Of a stretch of 64,000 nucleotides of DNA, positions 46,035-55,300 are shown piece after piece (the stretch's first letter is position 1; each line of letters opens with the position of its first letter). Source of the stretch: an uncultured Erysipelotrichaceae bacterium (GTDB taxonomy: Bacteria > Bacillota_I > Bacilli_A > RFN20 > CAG-826); the NCBI GenBank assembly GCA_947166565.1, contig CAMVEL010000008.1, forward strand, positions 1-64,000, written 5' to 3'. The notes under the pieces are model-generated. The model saw only the letters and a program-made list of their open reading frames with translations. It was not told the DNA's origin and did not search any database. A program made the translations under genes and the position numbers.

Positions 46035-46493
46035 ATGGACTTGAAAACTTTAAGGAAAAAGAAAGGCCTCACCCAAACGGAAGCCGCGGATATCGTCGGA
46101 TTATCTCGAAGAGGTTACCAAAACCTTGAGATGGGGACCTATAAGAAAAGCGATTCCAAGACGATGCAATATGTTTTGGGAAGGCTAGAGGAACTCCCTA
46201 ACCCCAAAAAGAGGGGGAGCATGTCATTGAATTCCCTTTCAAGGGCAATCGAGGATCTATTCAGGGGATATGATGTTTCCTTCGCCTATTTCCTTAAGGA
46301 AAAGGAAATGTATCGTTTTGTGATAGATACCAAGATGGATGAACTTGATCTCCTTGGTTTGGAAGAGGAACTCTCCATAGTCCTAGGGAATGAGGTTAGC
46401 TTTATCCGCTTCTCCTCCTTTATAGAAGAAAAGGAAGAGGCGGCCCGCTTCTTCCTTAAGGCTAAACGTATATTCCCTCCTTATTCTGGATAA
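46035..46493 (+). CDS. XRE-family HTH regulator with possible degenerate nucleotidyltransferase-like C-terminus
   Basis: LRKKKGLTQTEAADIVGLSRRGYQNLEMG HTH. Confidence 0.78.
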   Translation: MDLKTLRKKKGLTQTEAADIVGLSRRGYQNLEMGTYKKSDSKTMQYVLGRLEELPNPKKRGSMSLNSLSRAIEDLFRGYDVSFAYFLKEKEMYRFVIDTKMDELDLLGLEEELSIVLGNEVSFIRFSSFIEEKEEAARFFLKAKRIFPPYSG

Positions 46494-47131
46494 GATAAGG
46501 AAATAAGATAAATAGGGTTGGACGTTTTATTTTCTATCCGCAACCCATTGGTTCCAAGAAGATATGAATAGAGGATGATATTCTGGTTTTCGAGGGTTTC
46601 CTTGTTGAATTCGGTTTCCTCTCCTCCTTTTAAACCAACCTCGTTTCCGACATAGAAAGAGGGGGTACCCGTGATATCTTCGCCGCCTTCGTTTTTGATT
46701 TGAAGGATTGCGATTTGAAGATAATCGGCCTTGGCGGTCGTGAAATAAATATATGACTCCCCCGCCTTCATCTCGATGGTCTTCTCAACGGATGAACCAT
46801 TATAAGTACCTTTGCCTCTTCTTAGATTATTCCCATGGAATCCATGGGTAACGCCGGTTCCTGAAACGGTGGAGAAATCAAAATCGAGGTTATAGTCATT
46901 CCCTTCCGTCTCGGGGATCGCGGAATAATTAAGGCTCCAAGCCCCTTGCCCCGGGGCGGGAGGATCGATCAGAGAAGAAGATGAGGAAGTTGAAGAAGTT
47001 GACGATTCGGTGGATTCGGAGGAAGAAATGGTGGAATCGCTCCCTTTTATTGAAGAGGAAGCGTTTGGCGTTCCCCCGCAGGAAGATAGGAACGAAGCTA
47101 ACAGAACGAATAGAATTGGTTTCCTTAACAT
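46481..47131 (-). CDS. Lipoprotein, hypothetical
   Basis: MLRKPILFVLLASFLSSCGG lipobox, Ser-rich linker. Confidence 0.8.
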   Translation of the reverse strand: MLRKPILFVLLASFLSSCGGTPNASSSIKGSDSTISSSESTESSTSSTSSSSSLIDPPAPGQGAWSLNYSAIPETEGNDYNLDFDFSTVSGTGVTHGFHGNNLRRGKGTYNGSSVEKTIEMKAGESYIYFTTAKADYLQIAILQIKNEGGEDITGTPSFYVGNEVGLKGGEETEFNKETLENQNIILYSYLLGTNGLRIENKTSNPIYLISLSYPE

Positions 47132-47180
47132 GCTTTTCCTTTCTTTTTTCTGCAAATATTATATACGTTTCCCAATAAAA

Positions 47181-47196
47181 AGGCCCCGAAGGGCCT
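47181..47196 (-). terminator. Terminator after yebC
   Basis: AGGCCC-TTCG-GGGCCTTTTTATT on minus strand. Confidence 0.8.
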
Positions 47197-47206
47197 AATT
47201 TGAAGA

Positions 47207-47911
47207 TTAGATGTTATCGACGTTATGGTAGACGGCTTGGACGTCTTCGGCTTCGTCGAGTTCCGCGAGCATCGCCTGAAGCTTGGCTTTGGCTTCATCA
47301 TCGACTTCGATCCATTCGTTTGGATACATTGTGAGCTCGGCGCGGTCATAATCATCGATGCTTAGGTCGGCCTTAAGGACTTCCTTGGCCTTCTCGAGAT
47401 CGTTTGGAGCGACCTTGACTTCAATTTCACCATCGACATCCTCAACGGATTTGACGTCGACGTCGCCAAGGATTAGCGATTCCTCGACCGCGGAGGCATC
47501 GCCTTTGAAATTGAGGATACCAACGTGTTCGAAGTTATAGACGACGGAGGCCATCTTTCCACCCTTACGGGTAACGATGGTGCGGACGGTGACGAGGGCG
47601 CGGTTGACGTTATCGGAAAGGGTATCAACGATGAGGTTGCTTCCGCCTGGGCCCATGAATTCATAACGGCCTTCGATATAGGCAACGGCGTCTCCGCCTT
47701 TGGCTTTCTCGATGGCACGCTCGATGACGTCCTTCGGGCATTGCTTACGGTATTTTTCGATCGCGGCGCGTAAAGCGAGGTTGCTATTTGGATCGGGCTC
47801 GCCAGATTTCGCAGCGGCGTAGATCTCCTTGGAGGCACGCATGTAGATCGCGGATTTGGCTTTCGCGGTGGCCGCCATCGCGGCTGCTCTTACTTCAAAA
47901 TGTCTTCCCAT
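47207..47911 (-). CDS. yebC: YebC/PmpR family transcription/translation factor
   Basis: MGRHFEVRAAAMAATAKAKSAIYMRASKEIYAAAKSGEPDPNSNLALRAAIEKYRKQCPKDVIERAIEKAKG. Confidence 0.95.
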   Translation of the reverse strand: MGRHFEVRAAAMAATAKAKSAIYMRASKEIYAAAKSGEPDPNSNLALRAAIEKYRKQCPKDVIERAIEKAKGGDAVAYIEGRYEFMGPGGSNLIVDTLSDNVNRALVTVRTIVTRKGGKMASVVYNFEHVGILNFKGDASAVEESLILGDVDVKSVEDVDGEIEVKVAPNDLEKAKEVLKADLSIDDYDRAELTMYPNEWIEVDDEAKAKLQAMLAELDEAEDVQAVYHNVDNI

Positions 47912-47924
47912 AATTGGAATTCTC

Positions 47925-48299
47925 CTATTTTTGACGCGAATAAATATAGCACTCTCGCCCGCGCCTGCACATATTTTTTAATTTACCTTGAGTTAAGGGG
48001 AATTGGGCGTCGAGGGCTTCCCATAAGGCCTTACGGTTATACCAAATGGATGGATCAATCTTGAAATCGAGGTGGATTCCATCATCGTTTTCGATGTAAT
48101 TGCCCATATCGTCGGTCGTGCCAACGACATCAAGGGAGGAGGTCGCGAAGATAAATCCGTTAGGCGTGTGGCAGTTATCGAGGCTACCCGCGCCTCCACA
48201 AGCGGATAAGGTTATAGGGACCGTCAACAAGGCTAAATACGTTTTCTTGTGCGTGGTGGTACCTTTCTTTAAAGTGTAGTCTATGCTTTCCGAAGGCAT
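47925..48299 (-). CDS. Small lipoprotein, hypothetical
   Basis: LALLTVPITLSACGGAG lipobox; start codon uncertain. Confidence 0.5.
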   Translation of the reverse strand: MPSESIDYTLKKGTTTHKKTYLALLTVPITLSACGGAGSLDNCHTPNGFIFATSSLDVVGTTDDMGNYIENDDGIHLDFKIDPSIWYNRKALWEALDAQFPLTQGKLKNMCRRGRECYIYSRQK

Positions 48300-48439
48300 T
48301 ATTTATTAAATAATCTTTCATGGAATGCCCACTAAATAATATTCACAGTCAGCTACGAAGTCGATTAAGGCCAAATAAAACCGAATTGAAAATTAGTGGT
48401 AGCGTGTATTGATAATCGAAAAAATGGGCAATTCCTTTA

Positions 48440-48469
48440 TTGACTTCTTCCCTAGAAGGGAGGTAAATA
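48440..48469 (+). promoter_or_regulatory. Sigma70-type promoter of aquaporin gene
   Basis: TTGACT - 18 nt (containing TTCCCTAGAAGGGA) - TAAATA. Confidence 0.5.
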
Positions 48470-48499
48470 GGTAAAGTGATTTTTCAATAAGGAGAAAAT

Positions 48500-49219
48500 A
48501 TGAAAGATTTACTTAAAAAAGGCATTGCCGAATGCCTAGGCACGTTCGTGCTTGTCTTCTTCGCCTGTGGCGTCGCCGCGATAACGGGCGGAGACCTCGT
48601 TCCAACCGCGTTAGCCTTTGGACTTGTCATCGTCGCGATGGCCTATTCAATCGGAAGGATCTCCGGTTGCCACATCAACCCAGCCGTCACTCTTGGCGCC
48701 TTCCTTGCCAAGAGGATCAGCCTCAAGGAAATGCTCGTTTATTTCCTTTGCCAAATCATCGGCGGCTTCCTTGGCGCGCTCCTCCTCTTCGGCGTTGCCA
48801 AGATGAGCGGATACGTTCTTGCAGGAGACGCCTGCAACAACGTCATTACCGGCGCCATGTCCGATGTCGGTGCGGTCTTCGGCAGTTTGATCGTTGAACT
48901 CGTCCTCACCTTCATCTTCGTCTACGTCATCCTTAACGTCACCTCCGAAAAGGCCAAATTAGGAAACCTCCCTGGCATCGTCATTGGTTTGACCCTCACC
49001 CTCGTCCATCTCGTTGGCATCAACCTAACCGGCACTTCCGTTAACCCCGCTAGAAGCATTGCGACCGCTTTCGGCGCCCTTATCTTCAATGGCAACGCCG
49101 ATCCTCTTGCCCAGGTTTGGATCTTCATCCTCGCCCCTCTTGCCGGTGGCGCCCTTGCTGCTCTTGTCTATAATCTTCTCCACAAAGAAGACAAAGTCGA
49201 AGAAAAGCCAGAAGAATAA
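48500..49219 (+). CDS. Aquaporin / MIP family channel
   Basis: GCHINPAVTLG and GTSVNPARSIATA NPA boxes, six TM helices. Confidence 0.93.
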   Translation: MKDLLKKGIAECLGTFVLVFFACGVAAITGGDLVPTALAFGLVIVAMAYSIGRISGCHINPAVTLGAFLAKRISLKEMLVYFLCQIIGGFLGALLLFGVAKMSGYVLAGDACNNVITGAMSDVGAVFGSLIVELVLTFIFVYVILNVTSEKAKLGNLPGIVIGLTLTLVHLVGINLTGTSVNPARSIATAFGALIFNGNADPLAQVWIFILAPLAGGALAALVYNLLHKEDKVEEKPEE

Positions 49220-49370
49220 GCCTTTGTAAAATTTGAATTCGAAGGGCCTGCTGCAAACGGGCCCTTTTCTCGTTAAGTCTTCTTTGGGGATTCGCATCAA
49301 ACCTGATGGCTTCGTAAACATAAGAGCGAAATCGATGCGCAACTTTGCTATTCTTCAGGATGTTGATTTT

Positions 49371-49395
49371 AAATGTAACCTAGGTTACAATCAAA
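49371..49395. repeat. Left 25-nt palindrome-containing repeat of DUF3990 module
   Basis: AAATGTAACCTAGGTTACAATCAAA; core TGTAACCTAGGTTACA is a perfect 16-nt palindrome. Confidence 0.95.
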
Positions 49396-49397
49396 AT

Positions 49398-50261
49398 ATG
49401 GAAAGATATAATTTGGCTTTGGATATCCAAAGAATCATAACCTACTTCGATATTTCCATTGAGCAATTCGCGGAGGAAATCGGTTTATCTAGGATGCAAT
49501 TATACCGTCTATCCAATAAGCTTGATTTACCAAGCAAATCTACTTTAGAGAAAATCTATTCCTACCCCTATCTTCACGGAATAGACCTTAATAAAGGGAA
49601 AAGCGCGCTCTATATGGATAACGCCCGTGATAGAAAACTGCTTTTTCATGGTACCGAAGCCGATATCGAAGGTCAAATAGATGTCGATCACTCCGTTCCG
49701 CCAAACGATTTTGGCAATGGGTTCTACGCTGGCGAAACTTTGCCGCAAGCAGCAACTTGGGTAGCGAATAAAGATTATGCTTCCGTCTATTGCTTTTACG
49801 CTAGAGTAGATAATCTCCGTGCCATGACTTTCTATGCCGATAGACGTTGGCTCTATGCCATCCTCTTTTATCGCAATGCCTTTCAAGGATATGATGTTCC
49901 GAAAGAGGTGCATTCCCTTATCGAAGAAATTGAAGCTTCCGATATCATTATCGCCCCAATCGCGGATAATGAGGTCTACCAAACAATCCAGGCATTCGCT
50001 AATTCCGAAATCACCGATGAGGCCTGCATCCACGCGATATCCGCGAGCAACCTCGGAAATCAATATGTATTTAAAAACAACGATGCCTGCAAAAAGCTTG
50101 TATTTATCGACCGCCTTTTCCTTTGTACTCCTGAAAAGGCCGAATACATTGTTAAAAAGAAAGCATTAGGCAAAGAAGGAATAGAAAAGGCAAACTTAGC
50201 TAAAATTGAATATCGCAGGGAGGGAAAATACTTCGATGAGTTGTTCAAGAGACAGGGATGA
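49398..50261 (+). CDS. HTH-like N-terminus fused to DUF3990-like (ADP-ribosyltransferase-fold) domain
   Basis: IEQFAEEIGLSRMQLYRLSNKLDLPSKSTLEKIYSY then KLLFHGTEADIEGQIDVDHSVPPNDFGNGFYAGETLPQAATWV; ATG at 49398 lies 3 nt after the palindromic repeat. Confidence 0.78.
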   Translation: MERYNLALDIQRIITYFDISIEQFAEEIGLSRMQLYRLSNKLDLPSKSTLEKIYSYPYLHGIDLNKGKSALYMDNARDRKLLFHGTEADIEGQIDVDHSVPPNDFGNGFYAGETLPQAATWVANKDYASVYCFYARVDNLRAMTFYADRRWLYAILFYRNAFQGYDVPKEVHSLIEEIEASDIIIAPIADNEVYQTIQAFANSEITDEACIHAISASNLGNQYVFKNNDACKKLVFIDRLFLCTPEKAEYIVKKKALGKEGIEKANLAKIEYRREGKYFDELFKRQG

Positions 50262-50718
50262 AACTTGCTTCCGCTTATGCAAAATGCAGGCGAGGCTTTT
50301 CGAGCGTTCATCTGTAGAAGGGATACCTTCCTATTTCTTTGTAAAATCATTTGTTGCAACTCAATATGCAAGGAAGATGGATGAACTTACAATCTTTGAC
50401 GAGGTCTATAGCGAAGATGAGATTTTCCAAAATGTGAAAAAGAGGATAAATATAAGAAGAGGAACCGTTTATTCCCCAGCCGTGATGCATTGGATCGGCT
50501 ATCTATTACGGGAATGGTCATATCGTTACAACACTTATACTTCTTTGATTCTTAAGGACGTCAGCCTTGATTACCTTGCAGGCGTTTATCAGCCTTATCA
50601 CTCTTTGGATGTATTAAAAGCCATAAAACTAATCGCTATAGATAGAGGAATCAACCTTGACATAACCCCGGAGGAAAGACTAAGGAAGATTCTTTTAAAG
50701 ACTATGCCAAATTTTTAA
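50236..50718 (+). CDS. Partner protein of DUF3990 gene (160 aa), overlapping start
   Basis: ATG at 50236 overlaps the 3' end of the previous gene; MQARLFERSS...SPAVMHWIGYLLREWSYRYNTYT...LAGVYQPYHSLDV. Confidence 0.75.
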   Translation: MSCSRDRDETCFRLCKMQARLFERSSVEGIPSYFFVKSFVATQYARKMDELTIFDEVYSEDEIFQNVKKRINIRRGTVYSPAVMHWIGYLLREWSYRYNTYTSLILKDVSLDYLAGVYQPYHSLDVLKAIKLIAIDRGINLDITPEERLRKILLKTMPNF

Positions 50719-50741
50719 ATATAACCTAGGTTGCAATCAAA
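50717..50741. repeat. Right 25-nt repeat of DUF3990 module
   Basis: AAATATAACCTAGGTTGCAATCAAA; 23/25 identical to the left copy. Confidence 0.95.
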
Positions 50742-50788
50742 TTCCAAAAACGTTTGCACATTGTATGTGTAACTTCCAAGTTTCAAGC

Positions 50789-50924
50789 ATGAACCAGCGT
50801 TCTTCGTCACCATTGATTTATTTGATTGTGGCCAAGAAAAAGAAGAGGGCGTTGAAAAACCTAAAGTTGGCGAATGAAAAAAAGAGGTTGCTGATCAACG
50901 ACTAGGTTTTTCAACAGCCCTCTT
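50789..50924 (+). mobile_element. Possible transposase 3'-end remnant/hairpin (IS-end-like)
   Basis: 38-aa basic ORF MNQRSSSPLIYLIVAKKKKRALKNLKLANEKKRLLIND; AAGAGGGCGTTGAAAAACCTA ... TAGGTTTTTCAACAGCCCTCTT inverted repeat, then TTTTT. Confidence 0.4.
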
Positions 50925-51019
50925 TTTCATTAAGTATTCTTTTGAAATTTCGCAGGGATTTATTTTTTAATACCTTAAATTATCAGTATAAACGCCCGAA
51001 AAAAGGTTTTATTTCCCTA

Positions 51020-51047
51020 TTGATAAATGACGGAAAGGTTGTAATAT
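51020..51047 (+). promoter_or_regulatory. Sigma70-type promoter of fructan operon
   Basis: TTGATA - 16 nt - TAATAT. Confidence 0.7.
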
Positions 51048-51055
51048 TTAGGAAA

Positions 51056-51071
51056 TTGGAAACGTTTCCAA
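51056..51071. promoter_or_regulatory. Perfect LacI/GalR-type operator
   Basis: TTGGAAACGTTTCCAA, 16-nt perfect palindrome 8 nt downstream of the -10. Confidence 0.8.
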
Positions 51072-51092
51072 AACTATTGGGAGAGCTCGTTT

Positions 51093-52331
51093 ATGCCCAA
51101 ACTATCCTTACGACACGTCTATAAGGTGTACCCATCTCGCGATAAGGGTCCATCGCTTTTCAAACGCCTATTCAAAAGAAAAGAAATCAAGGCTCCGGAG
51201 GACTTTGTCGCCGTCAAAGACTTCAATCTCGAAGTCGACGATGGCGAATTCGTCGTCTTTGTCGGTCCCTCAGGATGTGGCAAATCCACTACCCTCCGTA
51301 TGATAGCTGGTTTAGAGGACATCTCCGCTGGCGAGCTCTACCTCGATGATGTTCTGCTCAATAACGTCGACCCCATGAATCGCGATATGGCGATGGTTTT
51401 CCAAAACTATGCCCTCTATCCTCACCTAACCGCTTATGACAACATCGCATTTGCTCTTAAGATGCGTAAGATCGAGGATGAAGTCACCGATAAGGATGGC
51501 AACAAGAAAATCGTCAAACGTCATCTCACCAAGCATGAAATCGACGAGAAGGTCCGCTGGGCGGCTGAAATCCTCGGTATCACCGAACTCTTCAAACGCA
51601 AGCCAAGCGAGATGTCGGGTGGACAGATGCAACGTGTTGCCTTAGGACGCGCGATCGTCCGTGGGCCAAAACTCTTCCTCCTCGATGAGCCTCTATCCAA
51701 CCTTGACGCCAAACTCCGTACCTCCATGCGTAGCGAAATCGTCAAACTGCATCAAAAGCTGAAGACCACCTTCATCTACGTCACCCATGACCAGGTCGAG
51801 GCCATGACCATGGGTACCATCATCGTCGTTATGAAGGATGGGGTCATCCAACAAACCGATAAACCGACGGACGTCTTTGATTATCCCAATAATGTCTTCG
51901 TAGCTGGATTCATTGGCACCCCCCAGATGAACTTCTTCAATATCGTCGCTAAAGCCGATAAAACCCACCTTGTTGCCAAATTCGATAATGGTGAAGAGCT
52001 TAAGTTCGACCTAAAGAAGATGAGAAAGGTCGAGGAAAAATACCTCGATGGCCAAGAACATAAATTGACCCTGGGCGTCCGCGCAGAGCATCTTAGTCTT
52101 GCGGAGAAAGGTTTATCCACCAAATTATCTATTTATGAAATCTTGGGTTCCGTGGTCCATCTATTTGTCCATCTAGACGGCTTTGACAAAGATTACATCG
52201 TCTCCGTCGATGACCGTAAGAATTTCATTTCCGGGCAACCCATACATTTGAAATTCGATGAATCGAAGATCCATCTTTTCGATGGCGAAACTGGCAATTC
52301 GATTCTAAGTAGGGAGAATAACAATGATTAA
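51093..52331 (+). CDS. Sugar ABC transporter ATPase (MsmK/UgpC/MalK type)
   Basis: GPSGCGKSTTLRMIAGLEDISAGEL, NRDMAMVFQNYALYPHLTAYDNIAF, MSGGQMQRVALGRAI, DEPLSNLDAKLR. Confidence 0.95.
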   Translation: MPKLSLRHVYKVYPSRDKGPSLFKRLFKRKEIKAPEDFVAVKDFNLEVDDGEFVVFVGPSGCGKSTTLRMIAGLEDISAGELYLDDVLLNNVDPMNRDMAMVFQNYALYPHLTAYDNIAFALKMRKIEDEVTDKDGNKKIVKRHLTKHEIDEKVRWAAEILGITELFKRKPSEMSGGQMQRVALGRAIVRGPKLFLLDEPLSNLDAKLRTSMRSEIVKLHQKLKTTFIYVTHDQVEAMTMGTIIVVMKDGVIQQTDKPTDVFDYPNNVFVAGFIGTPQMNFFNIVAKADKTHLVAKFDNGEELKFDLKKMRKVEEKYLDGQEHKLTLGVRAEHLSLAEKGLSTKLSIYEILGSVVHLFVHLDGFDKDYIVSVDDRKNFISGQPIHLKFDESKIHLFDGETGNSILSRENNND

Positions 52332-55300
52332 GGCTATCTTCCTCGTTTCCCTTTTCGCGGGTTCCTTGTTCGTTAATAGCCCCAAGAACAAATCGGTTGA
52401 TTCCACTTCTTTATCCGGGGATGGGGACGCTTTCTCATTAAGCGAACATTCTTACAAAATGGATGAATCCTTTGTTTATACCTCCGCCGTCCATTTCGAT
52501 TCTGGCAATGCGGCCGCCCTCGTTTTCGGAGCCAAAGAGAATGAACGTTATTTCGTTTTCAATATCGACCGTAACGAGAACAAAACCAAATTGCTTTATT
52601 TTAAAAACGAAGGAAGCGGCCTAACCGCTAAGGAATACCTCAATGAATGGTATATGGGAAATGACAAAGTCACGGAATCCGAACTTAACGTCATCCGTCC
52701 AAAGGTTTCGTCTTGTCCGGAATTTCATCTTAAACTTGTCATAACCATAGAGGAGAGTCACGCGTACGCGGAATTCTATATAGATAACATAAAGCGTTTT
52801 GGAGTCGATAAAGTCATCGACCTCAACGATTTAGAAGAGGGTTTGTCCTATAAAGGTGGACAAATCGGATTCAACGTTTTCCACGCGAACGTCACCTTTG
52901 ATGACATAACCCTCGGAAAAAGCGATTATTCCTACTATACCGAAGCCTACCGCAACCAATATCACTATTCACAATTCGCCCATTGGAACAATGATCCTAA
53001 CGGTCTTGTTTATTACAAAGGTTATTACCACATGTATTACCAAACCCATCCCTATTCCAAATATTGGGATCACATGTATTGGGGACACGCCCGTAGTAAG
53101 GATTTGGTTCATTGGCAAGAACTCCCTCATGCCTTATTCCCGGATGATGGCAACATGGGCATTGGCTTAGGTATCGGTTATGCTTGGAGTGGAGCCGTTA
53201 GGGTCTATCATAAAGGCCAAAGCCCCGCGATCGATGCCTTGAATTGGTTCCCTAACGGGGAAGGTGAAGGCCTTCTTGGAATCTATACCCGTGATGGGGA
53301 AAGGCAAGACCAAGTCATCATCTCCAGCGATGATCAAGGTATGACCTGGACCAAAAGAAAAATCATCCCCCAATCCGTCGCGACCGGGGATATCGGCAAA
53401 GTCGATTGCCGTGATCCATCCTTCTTCGTTTTAAATACCCATTCTAATGGCGAGGTTTCTCGTTGGGTCATGCTTCTTTCCGGAGGCACCCAAAATAAGT
53501 TCTGGTTCCTTACATCAGAGGATTTCCTAAATTGGAAGCTTTCCAATACCTATGATTACATCTATCCAGAATGTATGACCATCTATAATAATGTTCCTCC
53601 TTTCGACGATTCCTATAGCATTTATTTGAATAGGACCATCATCTCGGTTTCCAGCCGTTATTACGCGATTGGAAGAATCGATTCGGACGATAGTGGAAAA
53701 ATCCATTTCTATGTCCAAGACGAAAACAACATAACAAAGCAATACGACTACTCCGAAATTGGTCAGAAAGCCTTCAAGAAGATGGATTACGCTGAAGATT
53801 CCTATGCCGCCCAAGCTTTCTTTATAGATGACCCGGAAAGCAAATATTACGGAAAGCAGATCGCCATGAGCTGGTTCTCGGGCCTTCCGAGTGACGCGGA
53901 ATCTGGCATCTACGCCGAAGTACGTCATCCATGGAACGGCGGAGGCATGACCATCCCCGTTGAACTAGGCCTAGTTAAGAATAACGGCGAAGCGTTAGTG
54001 ACCCAGAAACCAATAACCGTGGATAACGATGATTTCCCAAAAACCACCCTCGTTTCAGGGGAATCGTTAGATAAAGACGCGGCCAACAATCTATTGGGCC
54101 AAGTCAACACCCATTCCTTCGAATTTACCGCCAAAATCGATAATCCAAACGAGGAGCCCGTCGAATTCCGTGTCGCAGAAAGCGAAGACGAATACACCGC
54201 TTTCGGCTGGAACAAGGAGGATGGATATTATTTCGACCGTTCTCATACCTCGACCGCCGGCATCAACTTCACCAAAAACTATTTGCATAAATTCGCTTCC
54301 CATAGAGGTAACGGCAAGAACTTAAGTTTCTACGCCCTTTCCGATAACGGTTCGTTGGAACTTTTCTGTGACGATTTCAAATATGTCTTCTATGGTCTTA
54401 CCCTTGCCGCCCCCTATTCCATCGGGGCGAGTATGGTCGCGGAAGATTCCATCATGGTGGAAAAGTTGCAAATCAATTCCTTCTCTTCGATTTGGCATGA
54501 TGAAAGCGAGATTGAGGAAGGCGTCTTGTATCTCGACCAAGACAACCTATCCCTTGACCTATCCTTATCAGATAGCAAGGATGTGTTGGTTTTTTCAACC
54601 AATAAAGAGACGATCTCCTATGAACTTGTCTCCGGGGAAGACGTTATCTCCTATGAAATTATTTCCAAAGGTGTGCGCATCCACGCCCTTGCTAATGGAG
54701 AGGCCGAATTGAAGGTTTTCACCCCAACCCAATCCAAATCCATTTTGGTAACCGTCGATGATGCCCCGATCGATAGCGATATCAGCTTTGCTAAATCAGG
54801 TGTTAAATCTGGTAGTTGGATGACAGCGTCTTCTGGACTAATCGGCACCATGAAGATGGGCGATGGGTATCTATTGAGCGAGACCATTACCGCCGATTTC
54901 CGTTATTCCGCGAACATCCGCCTTGAAGGGGCCGCGGCGGGATTAGTCGTTAGGGCAAGTGAGGGAATGAAGGAATACGTCGTCTGCAACATCGATTCCA
55001 ATGAGCGTATCGTCAAGGTTTTCTCAACCCATGGCGAATTCGCCCGTGGCGCCTACAAAGGCGATGTCTTCGAAGAGATATCCTACTCCGTCTATGTCAC
55101 CGGCCAAGAAATCGAAGTGCTGGTTAACGGCGAAAGGATCGTCCACGCGGATATCCCAAATTTCATCCCTGAATCAGGGTATGTTGGTTTTAACGTCTTC
55201 AACGGGAAAGCTACATTTAATGAAATCCGTCTTGTTAATTTCAGCTATGAATTCAATGGCGATGACCTCGTTATCAATAACGATGGCGGCCAATTCATCA

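Noticed and set aside
49233-49397. Upstream start for the DUF3990 gene
   Set aside because: Would translate through the aquaporin 3' region and the palindromic repeat; HTH begins right after the ATG at 49398
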